This document shows positions 24,875 to 33,978 of a DNA stretch of 64,000 nt, in pieces (positions within the stretch are counted from its first letter, which is position 1; the number at the start of each line of letters is the position of its first letter). A program made the position numbers and the translations under genes. The stretch is from Alphaproteobacteria bacterium (GTDB taxonomy: Bacteria > Myxococcota_A > UBA796 > UBA2385), in assembly GCA_020632755.1 (NCBI GenBank), contig JACKEY010000017.1:1-64000 (forward strand), given 5' to 3'. The notes below the pieces were generated by a model. The model was not told where the DNA came from. It searched no databases and saw nothing but the letters and a program-made list of their open reading frames with translations.

Positions 24875-25414
24875 TCAGTTCAGACCTGCCCATGCGACGA
24901 GGGCATCGGAGAGCTCCAGCGCCCCCTCGGTGAGCGCGTCCATCGGCGGGAGTGGGCCGAACTGCGCTTCGGTCGCGGCCCGGTACCGGGCCAGCATGTG
25001 CGTTGGACCTTCCGGGTCGCTGCCGTCGTCTTCTTCGAGCTGCCAGTTTCCCTCTGCTGTGGCTCGCGCCGGCTTCTGGTACGGATCGAAGAACGGTGCG
25101 TGGGCGACGAGCTGTACGAAGCGCTCGGGGCTGGTGGCGAGCACACCCAGCCCTCCTTCCGAACCGAAGATGACGATGGCGCCAGGGGGCGGAGACTCCG
25201 GTCCTTGCCACAGGCAGATGAGGCCGCCCGTGCCGTCCTGCCCGAGAGACACGAGGCGATCCCCTCGGCTTCCCCAGTCGTCCCTGCGGAACCAGTGCTT
25301 CGCCAACGTGCCGTACAGCGCTTCCTGGGTGCGCATGGTCGGCTGGTAGTCCATGAATGTGGCGATCTCGAAGAGGTGGATCTTCAGCCAGTCGATGAGC
25401 TCGGTCTCGTTCAT
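24875..25414 (-). CDS. SUKH/SMI1-like hypothetical protein
   Basis: This 179-residue acidic protein contains IVIFGSEGGLGVLATSPERF (about residues 80-99), a glycine turn and following helix that recall SMI1/KNR4 (SUKH) proteins, often immunity proteins to toxins. The match is only partial. It is the first backbone gene after the array end and shows the high third-position GC of the backbone rather than the cassette style. Confidence 0.6.
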   Translation of the reverse strand: MNETELIDWLKIHLFEIATFMDYQPTMRTQEALYGTLAKHWFRRDDWGSRGDRLVSLGQDGTGGLICLWQGPESPPPGAIVIFGSEGGLGVLATSPERFVQLVAHAPFFDPYQKPARATAEGNWQLEEDDGSDPEGPTHMLARYRAATEAQFGPLPPMDALTEGALELSDALVAWAGLN

Positions 25415-25504
25415 GGGATCTGCTCCATTGTCTGCAGGAGCACTACCGCGACGGTCCCGGTTCGGCCATGCGGTGGGGCGCGTGCCGCTCCACGCCCCCG
25501 CGGG

Positions 25505-26425
25505 TCAGTGCCCGGGACCCGCGGTCGGGGGGCGGCCCCGCGGTGCGTGGACGATGTCGATGCAGAGGACGTCCGGGGGGCTCCAGGCGCGGAAGGGGAT
25601 CTCGACGCCGCCGAGGCCTCGGGAGACGAGGACGCGTGTGGTGTCGATGGTGTGTTCGCCGTGGGGCCACTGGAGTCCGCGGCGCCCCGGGACGACGAGG
25701 GGGCGGCCTCCGGGGAGTGCGATCTGGCCGCCGTGGGTGTGGCCGCAGACGAGCACGGCGGGCGCGGCGTGGCGCACGAAGTCGTAGGCGTCGGGACTGT
25801 GGCCGAGCACGATGCAGTGTCGGTCGATGGTCTGTTGGTCGATGGTCTGCCGGTCGCCGGGTGGAAGGCCGCTGGCGTCGGGGGTGCCGGTCCAGGGCTC
25901 GTCGAGGCCGAAGATGTCGATGTCGTCGTGGGGCCCGGGGAGGGTGACGTGCTCGTTCTGCAGCATGCGGACGCCGGCCGAGGCGAGGGCGGACTGGAGG
26001 GCGAGGTGGTCGGTCCAGAGGTCGTGGTTGCCCCAGACGCCGAGCTTGACGGGGGCGTCGATGGCGGCGACGAGGCCCTGGAGGCGCTGGCACTTTTGGG
26101 GGGTGGCGTCGAGGAAGACGTAGTCTCCGCCGAGCAGGAGGACATCGGGACGGAGGGCGCGGACGTGCGATGCCGCTTGCTCGAGGGTGCGCCGCGGCGT
26201 GGTGGGGCCGACGTGGAGATCGGACATGAAGGCGATGCGGAGCGGGGGACGGTCGCCGCGCTCGAGCGGGAGGACGTAGCGCACGTTTCGGACCCGGGTC
26301 GCTGGTGGGTAGCGGCCCCACGCCCGGGCGGGCCAGTCCTTCCGGTAGACGAGGCCGAGGGCGGACTCGACGAGGCCGCGCGCGGGGGAGTAGTGGCGGC
26401 CTCGGCCGGTGGATCGCAGCTTCAT
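25505..26425 (-). CDS. YkuE-like metallophosphoesterase
   Basis: This 306-residue calcineurin-type phosphoesterase has all core motifs: SDLHVG (about 68-73), GGDYVF (about 98-103), GNHD (about 131-134), VLGHSPD, and CGHTHGGQ. These residues hold two metal ions. The YkuE/YaeI group acts on lipid or nucleotide phosphoesters at the membrane; the substrate here is unknown. A short internal duplication (QTIDQQTIDR) lies near residue 195. Confidence 0.88.
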   Translation of the reverse strand: MKLRSTGRGRHYSPARGLVESALGLVYRKDWPARAWGRYPPATRVRNVRYVLPLERGDRPPLRIAFMSDLHVGPTTPRRTLEQAASHVRALRPDVLLLGGDYVFLDATPQKCQRLQGLVAAIDAPVKLGVWGNHDLWTDHLALQSALASAGVRMLQNEHVTLPGPHDDIDIFGLDEPWTGTPDASGLPPGDRQTIDQQTIDRHCIVLGHSPDAYDFVRHAAPAVLVCGHTHGGQIALPGGRPLVVPGRRGLQWPHGEHTIDTTRVLVSRGLGGVEIPFRAWSPPDVLCIDIVHAPRGRPPTAGPGH

Positions 26426-26527
26426 GGGATCCCCTACCGAGGGGCGGGGGGCGGCGGGTGCAAGGCCGATGCAGGGGGCTCGGAGATTCCGCGCCCCGAC
26501 CGCTGGGGTGGGATCCGACCGCGGCGG

Positions 26528-26899
26528 TCAGAGCTGTGTGATCCACTCCTGGACGAAACGCGCGACGTCGACGCGCTTGTCGAGGGCGTCCTGGGAGGAG
26601 GCGAAGGCGATGACGCCGCGGTCGGGGGAGGCCCACTGGATGAGGCGGCCGGGGTCGGCGATCTGGATGGGGGTGGGGTCCGGCCTGGCCTTGGCGCCCG
26701 TGTGGAGGATGAGCTGGAAGACGGCGCCCGGACGGAGGCGGAAGGTGGCGAAGTGGTCCTGGAGGAGGAAGCTGGGTGCGTTCCACTTGACGGCTTCGCG
26801 GATCCGATCGTCGACGCCGAGGATGGTCTGGCGCAAGGCCAGGATGCCCTCGCGGTGGGGGTGGTCGAGGGTGGCGAGGTACTGGTCGACGGTCGGCAT
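26528..26899 (-). CDS. DUF1801 (YdhG-like) protein
   Basis: This 123-residue protein has the DUF1801 pattern: an N-terminal helix pair, then VKWNAPSFLLQDHFATFRLR (about 38-57) and a FQLILHTGAK strand. The function of the family is not settled. It is a separate short gene with no operon partner; 26900-27086 before the transposase gene shows nothing clear. Confidence 0.8.
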   Translation of the reverse strand: MPTVDQYLATLDHPHREGILALRQTILGVDDRIREAVKWNAPSFLLQDHFATFRLRPGAVFQLILHTGAKARPDPTPIQIADPGRLIQWASPDRGVIAFASSQDALDKRVDVARFVQEWITQL

Positions 26900-27086
26900 G
26901 GGGACTCGCTAACCCTCCGGGATGGCCTGGAGATCGAGGGCAAGGCGGCGACCGGACCGGTGGCATGTGCTGACATGGGGGCTCTGCGCAGGGGCGGGCC
27001 CAGCTGCAAAACGGATGCTCTTCCGGTCCGGCGCCGCGCGGCGAGACTGTCATACGCGCATGCTGCCCGGGGGGACAGGTACGGTG

Positions 27087-28169
27087 TCAGTCGGCGGTCG
27101 GGCGCAGGGCGAGGTCGGGGTTGTAGGGCACGCCGCGCTTCCAGATGGACAGACAGATGGCGGCGATGCGGCGGGCGATGGTGATGCGGACGAGGTTGGG
27201 GGCGAGGCCGCGGGCGAGGTGGTACTGCGCGATGGGGGCCCAGCCGCCGGTATGCACGGCTTCGACCCCGGCACCCTTGAACAGGTGCTTGAGGCCCGGG
27301 TGGTGGTTGCGGTTGAGGCCGACGGGGCGGGGTGCCCTGGCCCGGACGAGCTCACCGTCCCGCACGGTCCACTCGCCGCTGGTGCGGTGCACGACGGCGA
27401 GGCCTGCGTAGGCCCAGAGCTGGCGACGGCTGCGGAAGCGGTGGGGGGAGACGAGCCAGGCGATGAGCCGTGCGGCGCGCACGGGGCCGATGCCGGGGAC
27501 GGTCTGCAGGAGCGCAAAGGCGTCGTGTCGTCGGGCCTCGAGGACCATGGCCTGCCAGGCGCCGCGGGCGTGGTCGTCGAGGTGGTCGAGGGTGGCGAGC
27601 AGCACGGCGGCGCGGTGTCGGCGGCCGGCCCCCGGTAGCTGGGCGAGCCACGAGGCCCGCTCGGTGGGGTCGAAGACCCGTGCTCCCGGCGTGGCGATGC
27701 CGCGGCTGCGGAAGATGGCCTTGATGCGGTTCTTGGTGCGCGTGACCTCTTGGACGGTCACGGTGTGGAGGGCAACCAGCTCACGGAGATCGGCCACGGC
27801 CTCGCAGCCCTTGTAGACGGGGGAGACGAGGCCGGCCCGGGACAGGTCGCACAGCCAGCGGGCGTCGCTGCGGTCGCTCTTCTGGCCGCTGGAGAAGGCG
27901 TGGTTGCGGCGGGGGTCGCAGGACACGACGGAGTCGACGTGGGGCGTGAACACCTCGACGAGCCACGTGGACAGAGGACCCTCCTCGAACACGACGTGCA
28001 CCTCGCCCCGCAGGCGGGCGGCGACGGCCTGCAGCGGGCGGGCCGCCGTGGGCACGAGGCCCTCGCCCACGACAGCGCCCGTGCGCTCCTGCGCACACCA
28101 GGCGCAGACGTCGGCGTGCACGTCGAAGGCGAGGTGGTAGACCGGCGGACCGTCGGCGTGGGACGGCAA
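27087..28169 (-). CDS. IS110-family transposase (DEDD)
   Basis: The 360-residue product has the RuvC-like DEDD domain of IS110 recombinases: D in AFDVHAD, E in FEEGPLSTW, and two Asp in SDRSDARWL. The C-terminal Transposase_20 domain carries PGIGPVRAARLIAWL and the serine-containing region RSRRQLWAYAGL. The start is TTG at 28169, next to a run of CCG repeats. Members are guided by a bridge RNA from their non-coding ends. Here only about 80 bases separate the start from the neighbouring gene, and 187 lie on the other side, so a full element with its RNA is not obvious. Confidence 0.87.
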   Translation of the reverse strand: MPSHADGPPVYHLAFDVHADVCAWCAQERTGAVVGEGLVPTAARPLQAVAARLRGEVHVVFEEGPLSTWLVEVFTPHVDSVVSCDPRRNHAFSSGQKSDRSDARWLCDLSRAGLVSPVYKGCEAVADLRELVALHTVTVQEVTRTKNRIKAIFRSRGIATPGARVFDPTERASWLAQLPGAGRRHRAAVLLATLDHLDDHARGAWQAMVLEARRHDAFALLQTVPGIGPVRAARLIAWLVSPHRFRSRRQLWAYAGLAVVHRTSGEWTVRDGELVRARAPRPVGLNRNHHPGLKHLFKGAGVEAVHTGGWAPIAQYHLARGLAPNLVRITIARRIAAICLSIWKRGVPYNPDLALRPTAD

Positions 28170-28250
28170 GGCGCGGCGGCGGCGGCGGCGGCGCGGACCG
28201 TCAGCGCCGGGGGGCGGCAGCGTAGGGCACCCGGCGGGCGGTGGCGGGGT

Positions 28251-29345
28251 TCATGGCGCCCGCACCGGAAGCGGGGCGCGGTGGACGGGGCGGAAGCCGA
28301 GGGACCGGGCACTGTCCAGGATCTGCTCGAATTCGTGGCTGATGGTGGCTCCGGCCTTCTGGGTGACCTCGTCCTCGGTCGGCAGATCGAAGTCGTCGGC
28401 GCCGTAGCGGAGGCCGAGCATGGCGTCGTCGTTGCGGGTCAGCACGCTGGTGCGGATGTGCTCGAAGTTGTCGAGGTGGATGCGACAGATGGCCAGCCAG
28501 CGGAGGTACTCGCGGGTGCTGACCTCGGCCCCGCCGAGGTCGGTGTTCCAGGGCTTGTAGGTCCAGCACAGGAAGGAGGCGAGGTGACCGTCGACCCCGG
28601 GCTGGCGGCGTTCGTCCTGGAAGCGGCGCAGCCGGTCGAGGTGCTGGAGGCGCTCGTCGAGGGTCTCGTCGAAGCCGATCACCATGGTGGCGGTGCTGCC
28701 GAGGCCGGCGTCGAGGACGGCGGCCTGGGCGGCGTAGAAGTCCTCGACCTTGTACTTGCCGGGGCTGTGGCGCAGGCGGAAGCTGTCGGAGAGGACCTCG
28801 GCGCCGCCGCCGCTGATCCACTCGGTGCCACTGTCCCGGAACTGCCGCGCGCCGTCGGCGTAGGAGATGCCGGTGCGCTTGCAGATGAACATGAACTCGG
28901 CGACGGTCATCTCGTAATATGCGATGGACTGGGGGAAGCGGGCGCGCAGCGACTGGAAGAGGTGGGTGTAGTCGAGGATGCGCAGCTCGGGGTGGAAGCC
29001 CCCGTTGAAGCTGACCATGCTGCCGCCGAGGGACAGGATGCCGGCGATGCGATCGGCGACCTGGTCTTCGGTGAGCAGGTAGGTGTCCGGGGCGCCCGGG
29101 AATCTGTAGAAGGCACAGTAGTCGCACCGCGCCACACACACATTGGTGTAGTTGACGATGCCCATGACCAGGTAGGTGGCCTGATCGGGAGGGTGGAAGC
29201 GGCTCCGAACCAGGGTGGCGAGGTCCCGCAGCGCTTCGTCGGGGGCGTGCTGGAACAGCCAGCCGCAGGTGTCGGTGGAGATCCGCTCGCCGGCGGTCAG
29301 GGCGCTGCGGATCTGCGCGATGCGGTCGGTGAGGTGGTCGGTCAC
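28251..29345 (-). CDS. mqnC: Radical SAM enzyme, MqnC-like (dehypoxanthine futalosine cyclase)
   Basis: This 364-residue radical SAM protein has NYTNVCVARCDYCAFYR near residue 65, where CxxxCxxC binds the 4Fe-4S cluster. NYTNVC...CAFYR is typical of MqnC, which closes the ring of dehypoxanthine futalosine in the alternative menaquinone pathway. MqnE- and CofH-type relatives share the fold, but length and motif favour MqnC. A GTG at 29345 gives family-like length; an ATG at 29396 is an alternative. It follows a rhodanese gene on the same strand. No other mqn gene is in the window. Confidence 0.78.
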   Translation of the reverse strand: MTDHLTDRIAQIRSALTAGERISTDTCGWLFQHAPDEALRDLATLVRSRFHPPDQATYLVMGIVNYTNVCVARCDYCAFYRFPGAPDTYLLTEDQVADRIAGILSLGGSMVSFNGGFHPELRILDYTHLFQSLRARFPQSIAYYEMTVAEFMFICKRTGISYADGARQFRDSGTEWISGGGAEVLSDSFRLRHSPGKYKVEDFYAAQAAVLDAGLGSTATMVIGFDETLDERLQHLDRLRRFQDERRQPGVDGHLASFLCWTYKPWNTDLGGAEVSTREYLRWLAICRIHLDNFEHIRTSVLTRNDDAMLGLRYGADDFDLPTEDEVTQKAGATISHEFEQILDSARSLGFRPVHRAPLPVRAP

Positions 29346-29415
29346 GGGAGCGCTCCGGGAAGAGGCTCCCCTATCCCGACCCGCCGGCGGGCTCATGGCG
29401 CGGTGGCCGGCGGTG

Positions 29416-29739
29416 CTACCAGGCGGAGATGGGGCCCAGGTCCCAGACCTGGGCGAAGCCGGCGTGCTGGAGCAGGCCGCTGGCCCGGTGGCTGCGGGCG
29501 CCGCTGCGGCAGTAGACGACCACCGGGCGGGCCTGATCGAGCTCGTCCAGGCGGCGGCCGAGCTCGTCGACGGGGATGTTGGTGGCGCCCTGGACATGGC
29601 CGCCACGGAACTCCATGGGGGTGCGCACGTCGAGCAGCTGGGCGCCGAGGCCGACGAGCTCGCGGGCGCGCTGGCCGTTGACGCGATTGCCGGGGCCGGC
29701 GGGCGTGGCGCCGCCGAAGAGCTTGTCGAACCAGGACAT
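29416..29739 (-). CDS. Rhodanese-like domain protein
   Basis: This 107-residue single-domain rhodanese has LLDVRTPMEFRGGHVQGATN (about 35-54) and the active-site loop VVYCRSGARS, whose Cys carries persulfide. It could handle sulfur for Fe-S or thiol chemistry. The start is the ATG at 29739. It is 70 bases upstream of the MqnC-like gene and could be co-transcribed with it. Confidence 0.88.
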   Translation of the reverse strand: MSWFDKLFGGATPAGPGNRVNGQRARELVGLGAQLLDVRTPMEFRGGHVQGATNIPVDELGRRLDELDQARPVVVYCRSGARSHRASGLLQHAGFAQVWDLGPISAW

Positions 29740-29886
29740 GGGAGGGCCTCGCGTGGGGTGGGGGACGACCCGGGAGGGGGAGGACGCCCGAGAACCGCAG
29801 CAAGGGTCGTGCCATGCCCTGCGACGACATGGCCCACCTCTTGCAATCCGTGGTCGGGTACCCTCATCTCCACCCCTGGAGGTCCC

Positions 29887-30402
29887 ATGCTCAAGGACAC
29901 CTTCCTCGTCCCCGTCGACTGGACGGGCTGTGCCTTCGAGGTCGCGGCCACCGCCGCCGATGTCGCGGGTCGAATGGACGCCGATGTCGTGCTGCTCTAC
30001 GTCGTGCGGCTGCCCGCCGGGCTGTCGCCCGACTCGATGATCCACCCGCACGGGTCGGAGCAGGCGATGCGGGCCATCGAGTTCCTGGACGAAGACGCCA
30101 AGGCCCACCTGGAGCCGCTGGCCCAGATCTTCAAGGATGCCGGCTGCGGCGTGAAGATCGCTCTGCAGCACGGCGACGTGACCGACGCGATCCTCAAGAC
30201 GGCGGACGCGGTGAACGCGCGCATGGTGGTGATGGGCACCCACGGCCGGAAGGGCTTCCGCCGCCTGGTGGAGGGCTCGGTCGCCGAAGCGGTGCTTCGC
30301 CGAGCGAATTGCCCGGTCCTGTGTGTTCGCTCGCAGGCTCCGGACGACCACCCGGGCCTGTCCGAGGCCCAGGAGCAGGCCCTGGCCGAGTCGGCTGGCT
30401 GA
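29887..30402 (+). CDS. Universal stress protein (UspA family)
   Basis: This 171-residue UspA-like protein has an N-terminal LVPVDWT strand and the ATP-binding motif GTHGRKGFRRLVEGSVAEAV (G-x2-G-x9-G-S). It ends in a strand PVLCVRS and a short acidic tail. ATP-binding Usp proteins respond to energy or redox stress. The ATG at 29887 is preceded by GGAGG. Confidence 0.9.
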   Translation: MLKDTFLVPVDWTGCAFEVAATAADVAGRMDADVVLLYVVRLPAGLSPDSMIHPHGSEQAMRAIEFLDEDAKAHLEPLAQIFKDAGCGVKIALQHGDVTDAILKTADAVNARMVVMGTHGRKGFRRLVEGSVAEAVLRRANCPVLCVRSQAPDDHPGLSEAQEQALAESAG

Positions 30403-30552
30403 GCGGCGCTCGGGCGCGGGGCGCTGCGCAGTGGCGTCTCAGTGGCCTGATTCAGAATCGGTCATTGCGGGTCTATCGTCTCGTGGTTGACCGATGGCGC
30501 TGGTTCGCGCCTGGACCGCTGTGGGCGCCGGACCTGCGGTAGCCTCCCTCGC

Positions 30553-33500
30553 ATGTCCTCCTCGTCCCCGCATGACCTGCCTCGCCTGGGAGGGGTCCTC
30601 CCGGCCTCCCTCCTCCTCCTCCTCCTCACGGGGCTGCTCCCCGCGGCGCGGGCCGAGCTGCCGCTGCCCCTGCAGCCGGAGTGCGGCACGCCGGATCGGC
30701 CGGACCTCTGCCCGAGCGACCTGGGCTCGGACTGGGTGTTGTTGTCCTACGTGCCCGCCGAGTGGCAGACCTATGTGCGCAGCGAGGAACTCGCGCTCGG
30801 CACGGGGGTCGGGGCCGATCGGGCGTGGCGGACCAGCACGGGGCGGACGGACGTGGTGCTCGCGGTCCTGGACAGTGGCTACCTGTGGGACGACGAGAAG
30901 CTGCGCGAGAAGATCCAGCTGAACGTCGGAGAGCTGCCGCTGCCCCAGGATCCGGACGGGGTGCCGTCCGAGACCTACGACTACGACGGCAACGGGTTCG
31001 TCAACGTGGACGACTGGGTGGACGATCCGCGGGTCGACATCACGGCCGGCGTGGACGTGGCGGATGGGATCCTGGACGGCAGCGATCTGATCCACTCGCT
31101 GTCGGACGGCATCGACGACGACGGCAACGGGTACGTCGACGACATCGCCGGCTGGGACTTCCTGTGGAACGACAACGATCCCTACGACGACACGCGGTAC
31201 GACCACGGCACCTACGAGGGGCACGAAGCGGCCAACCAGGGCGAGGACGGTCGCGGCGGCATCGGGTCCTGTCCCAACTGCTTCGTGTTGCCGGTGCGGG
31301 TAGGCGACAGCTTCGTGGCGGACGGCAGCAACTTCGCGATGGGCACGCTGTTCGCGGTGGACAGTGGTGCTTCGGTGATCCAGGAGGCGCTGGGCACGCT
31401 CAACCACCCGACCGCTGCCGGGGCCGCGATCGACTACGCGTGGGAGCACGACGTGCTGGTGATCGCGAGCGCGGCCGACGAGACGGCCTGGCACCCGAAC
31501 AGTCCGGGCTGGGACGATCACACCTTCTACGTGCACGCGGTGGTCCCTGACGAAGACGACAAGGACGAAGCGACGACCTTCCTGGCCTACAGCAACTGCA
31601 CCAACCACGGCGCGCGGCTGGATGCGAGCGCGTCGGCGTCGGGCTGCAGCAGCGGCGCGACTGCGATCACGAGCGGTGTGGCCGGGCTGGTGCTGGGCGC
31701 CGCCCGTGATCGCGGGATCGAGCTGGGCGCGAGCGAGCTGTACCAGCTGCTGCTGGCGACGACCGACGACATCGACGTGCCGGAGAGTCAGGCGGAGGGC
31801 AGCGCCTACTACCCGAGCAAGCCGGGCTGGGAGCGGCACTTCGGGGAGGGGCGGATCAACGCCTGGCGGGCGGTGGAGGCGGTGGTCGAGGGGCGGATCC
31901 CGCCGCATGCGGACCTGCTGGCGCCGACCTGGTTCGACCACGTGGACCCGTCGGACGGGCTGGTGGACATCGTGGGCGAGGTCTCGGCGCCGCGCGGGGC
32001 GGTGGCGTCGTGGGTGCTGGAGGTGGCCGACGGCATCGACCCCGACGCCGGGGACTGGACGGCGCTGGCCAGCGGCACGGGCGAGGCGGAGGGCGTGCTG
32101 GCGAGCTGGGATCCGTCCACGGTGGGCTTCGATCCGTCCCAGGGCCTGGCCGATCACGTGCTGGGCGACGATCAGGTGGACCGCAGCGACGCGGTGAACC
32201 AGTGGACGGTCACCCTGAAGCTGACGGTCACCGACACGATGGGCAACACGGCGCGCATGCGGCGGGCGGTCTACGTGCAGTCGGATCCCGACGCCCTGGA
32301 TGCCTTTCCGCGCAAGGTGGGCCCGAGCTTCGAGGCCAGCCCGACGCTGTACGATCTGGATGGCGATGGCGTGCTGGACATCGTGATCGCAGATGCCGAC
32401 GGGTGGGTGCACGTGCTGACCGGGCAGGGGACCGAGGTGGAGGGCTGGCCGGTGCGGCTGGGGCTGCTCGAGGAGGCGGACCCAGAGGCCGCGGGGAACC
32501 ACCTGGACAGTCCGGGCCTGCAGGCGCTGGGCGGCGGGCTGGCGCCGAGCATCGTGGCGACCCCCGCGGTGGGCGATCTGGACGGGGACGGGTCGCCGGA
32601 GGTGGTGGTCGCCAGTCTGCGGGGGCAGCTGTGGGTGCTGGACGCGACCGGGGCGGTGCGCGAGGGCTTCCCGGTGGCCCAGGACGCCGCCCCGCCGACG
32701 GACCCGGACCACCTGTACGACGAGGGCTTCTTCAGCAGCCCCGCGCTGGGGGATCTGGACGGCGACGGCACGCTGGAGATCGTCATCGGTGGCATGGACC
32801 AGCAGGTGTACGCCTGGCACGCGGACGGCACGCGGGTGGACGGCTGGCCGGTCTGTGCCTGCTGGCCGGGGGCCGACGCCGGCACGCGGATCATCAGCAG
32901 CCCGGGGCTGGGGGACGTCGACGGCGACGGGGTGCTGGACGTGGCGATCGGCACCCAGGAGACGCTGTCCAGCACGACGGGACCGATCTACGTCATCAGC
33001 GGGCGGGGCAACGCCGACCCGGACGGGCCCTTCCTGGAGGGGTGGCCGGAGTCGGTGTTCGGCGCCTACACCCAGGCCCTGCCCTACGTGGGCGAGGGGG
33101 TGCCGGCGAGCCCGGCCCTGGCCGATGTCGATGGCGACGGGCAGCTGGAGCTGACGGCGCACACCCTGGCGGGTGATCTGCCGCTGTTCTCGGCCGACAG
33201 CGAGGACGTGTGGACCGCCCACCTGACGGCCGACGGCTTCGGGCCCGGCACGAACCTGAACGATGCCGCGATCTTCCCGCTCATCAACAGCAGCAGCTTC
33301 GGGGATCTCAACGGTGACGGTGTGCTGGACCTGGTCAGCGGGGGCATCGGCGCGGGCTACGCCATCGCCCAGCTCCAGGACGGCAAGCGCGCCCCCTTCG
33401 ACCACGGCGTCGGCGCCTGGGACGGCCGCACCGGCGAGTACCTGCCGGGCTGGCCGCGGGTGATCGAGGATCTGCAGTTCTTCATGAACCCGGCGATCGC

Positions 33501-33972
33501 CGACCTGGACGACGACGGCAAGCCCGAGGTGATCAGCGGCAGCGCCGGCAGCGTGGTGCACGCCTGGGACATGGACGGCGAAGAACCCGCCGGCTGGCCG
33601 AAGCACGTCGGCCACTGGGTGCTGTCGAGCCCGGCGGTCGGCGACATCGACGGGGACGGCATGCTGGACGTCGTGGTGGCCACCCGGCAGGGCTGGCTGT
33701 TCGCCTGGACCACGCGGAGTCCGGCCAGCGCCACGGTGGCCTGGGCCGGGTTCGGGCACGACCCGGCCAACACGGCGAACGCCCACACGCCGCTGCCGCC
33801 GCAGTACGGTGGGGCCGATCCCGCCGACCCGGCCGCAGGCGGCGTCGCGGGCAAGGGCTGCGGGGGCTGCAAGGCGAAGGATCGCGCGGAGACCGGCGCC
33901 GCCGCGCTGCTGCTGGCGCTGCCCGGTCTGTTCGTGCTGCGCCGGCGCCGCCGGTCGGGACGGCGCCGGTGA
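30553..33972 (+). CDS. Subtilase-like surface protein with FG-GAP repeats and sorting tail
   Basis: The product (1139 residues) has a signal peptide (about 1-34) and an S8 peptidase-like domain (about 85-390). The catalytic Asp is D107 in VLAVLDSG and the His is in DHGT (H218). The Ser position is Thr: GATAITSGVAG aligns with GTSMAAPHVAG (T370), and the oxyanion Asn region reads ASAADE. Asp-rich calcium-type loops lie at 143-197. Eight FG-GAP/VCBS repeats (DxDGDGxxE/D) cover about 590-1080. The C-terminus has GKGCGGCK, a hydrophobic stretch and an Arg cluster, like MYXO-CTERM surface-sorting tails. It may be an inactive or Thr-dependent protease. Confidence 0.85.
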   Translation: MSSSSPHDLPRLGGVLPASLLLLLLTGLLPAARAELPLPLQPECGTPDRPDLCPSDLGSDWVLLSYVPAEWQTYVRSEELALGTGVGADRAWRTSTGRTDVVLAVLDSGYLWDDEKLREKIQLNVGELPLPQDPDGVPSETYDYDGNGFVNVDDWVDDPRVDITAGVDVADGILDGSDLIHSLSDGIDDDGNGYVDDIAGWDFLWNDNDPYDDTRYDHGTYEGHEAANQGEDGRGGIGSCPNCFVLPVRVGDSFVADGSNFAMGTLFAVDSGASVIQEALGTLNHPTAAGAAIDYAWEHDVLVIASAADETAWHPNSPGWDDHTFYVHAVVPDEDDKDEATTFLAYSNCTNHGARLDASASASGCSSGATAITSGVAGLVLGAARDRGIELGASELYQLLLATTDDIDVPESQAEGSAYYPSKPGWERHFGEGRINAWRAVEAVVEGRIPPHADLLAPTWFDHVDPSDGLVDIVGEVSAPRGAVASWVLEVADGIDPDAGDWTALASGTGEAEGVLASWDPSTVGFDPSQGLADHVLGDDQVDRSDAVNQWTVTLKLTVTDTMGNTARMRRAVYVQSDPDALDAFPRKVGPSFEASPTLYDLDGDGVLDIVIADADGWVHVLTGQGTEVEGWPVRLGLLEEADPEAAGNHLDSPGLQALGGGLAPSIVATPAVGDLDGDGSPEVVVASLRGQLWVLDATGAVREGFPVAQDAAPPTDPDHLYDEGFFSSPALGDLDGDGTLEIVIGGMDQQVYAWHADGTRVDGWPVCACWPGADAGTRIISSPGLGDVDGDGVLDVAIGTQETLSSTTGPIYVISGRGNADPDGPFLEGWPESVFGAYTQALPYVGEGVPASPALADVDGDGQLELTAHTLAGDLPLFSADSEDVWTAHLTADGFGPGTNLNDAAIFPLINSSSFGDLNGDGVLDLVSGGIGAGYAIAQLQDGKRAPFDHGVGAWDGRTGEYLPGWPRVIEDLQFFMNPAIADLDDDGKPEVISGSAGSVVHAWDMDGEEPAGWPKHVGHWVLSSPAVGDIDGDGMLDVVVATRQGWLFAWTTRSPASATVAWAGFGHDPANTANAHTPLPPQYGGADPADPAAGGVAGKGCGGCKAKDRAETGAAALLLALPGLFVLRRRRRSGRRR

Positions 33973-33978
33973 GCGGAC

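Noticed and set aside
24734..29681. Long rightward frames at 24734-27184 and 27750-29681
   Set aside because: Both are antisense shadows of the phosphoesterase, IS110 and MqnC-like genes; composition is low in hydrophobic core and shows no motif.
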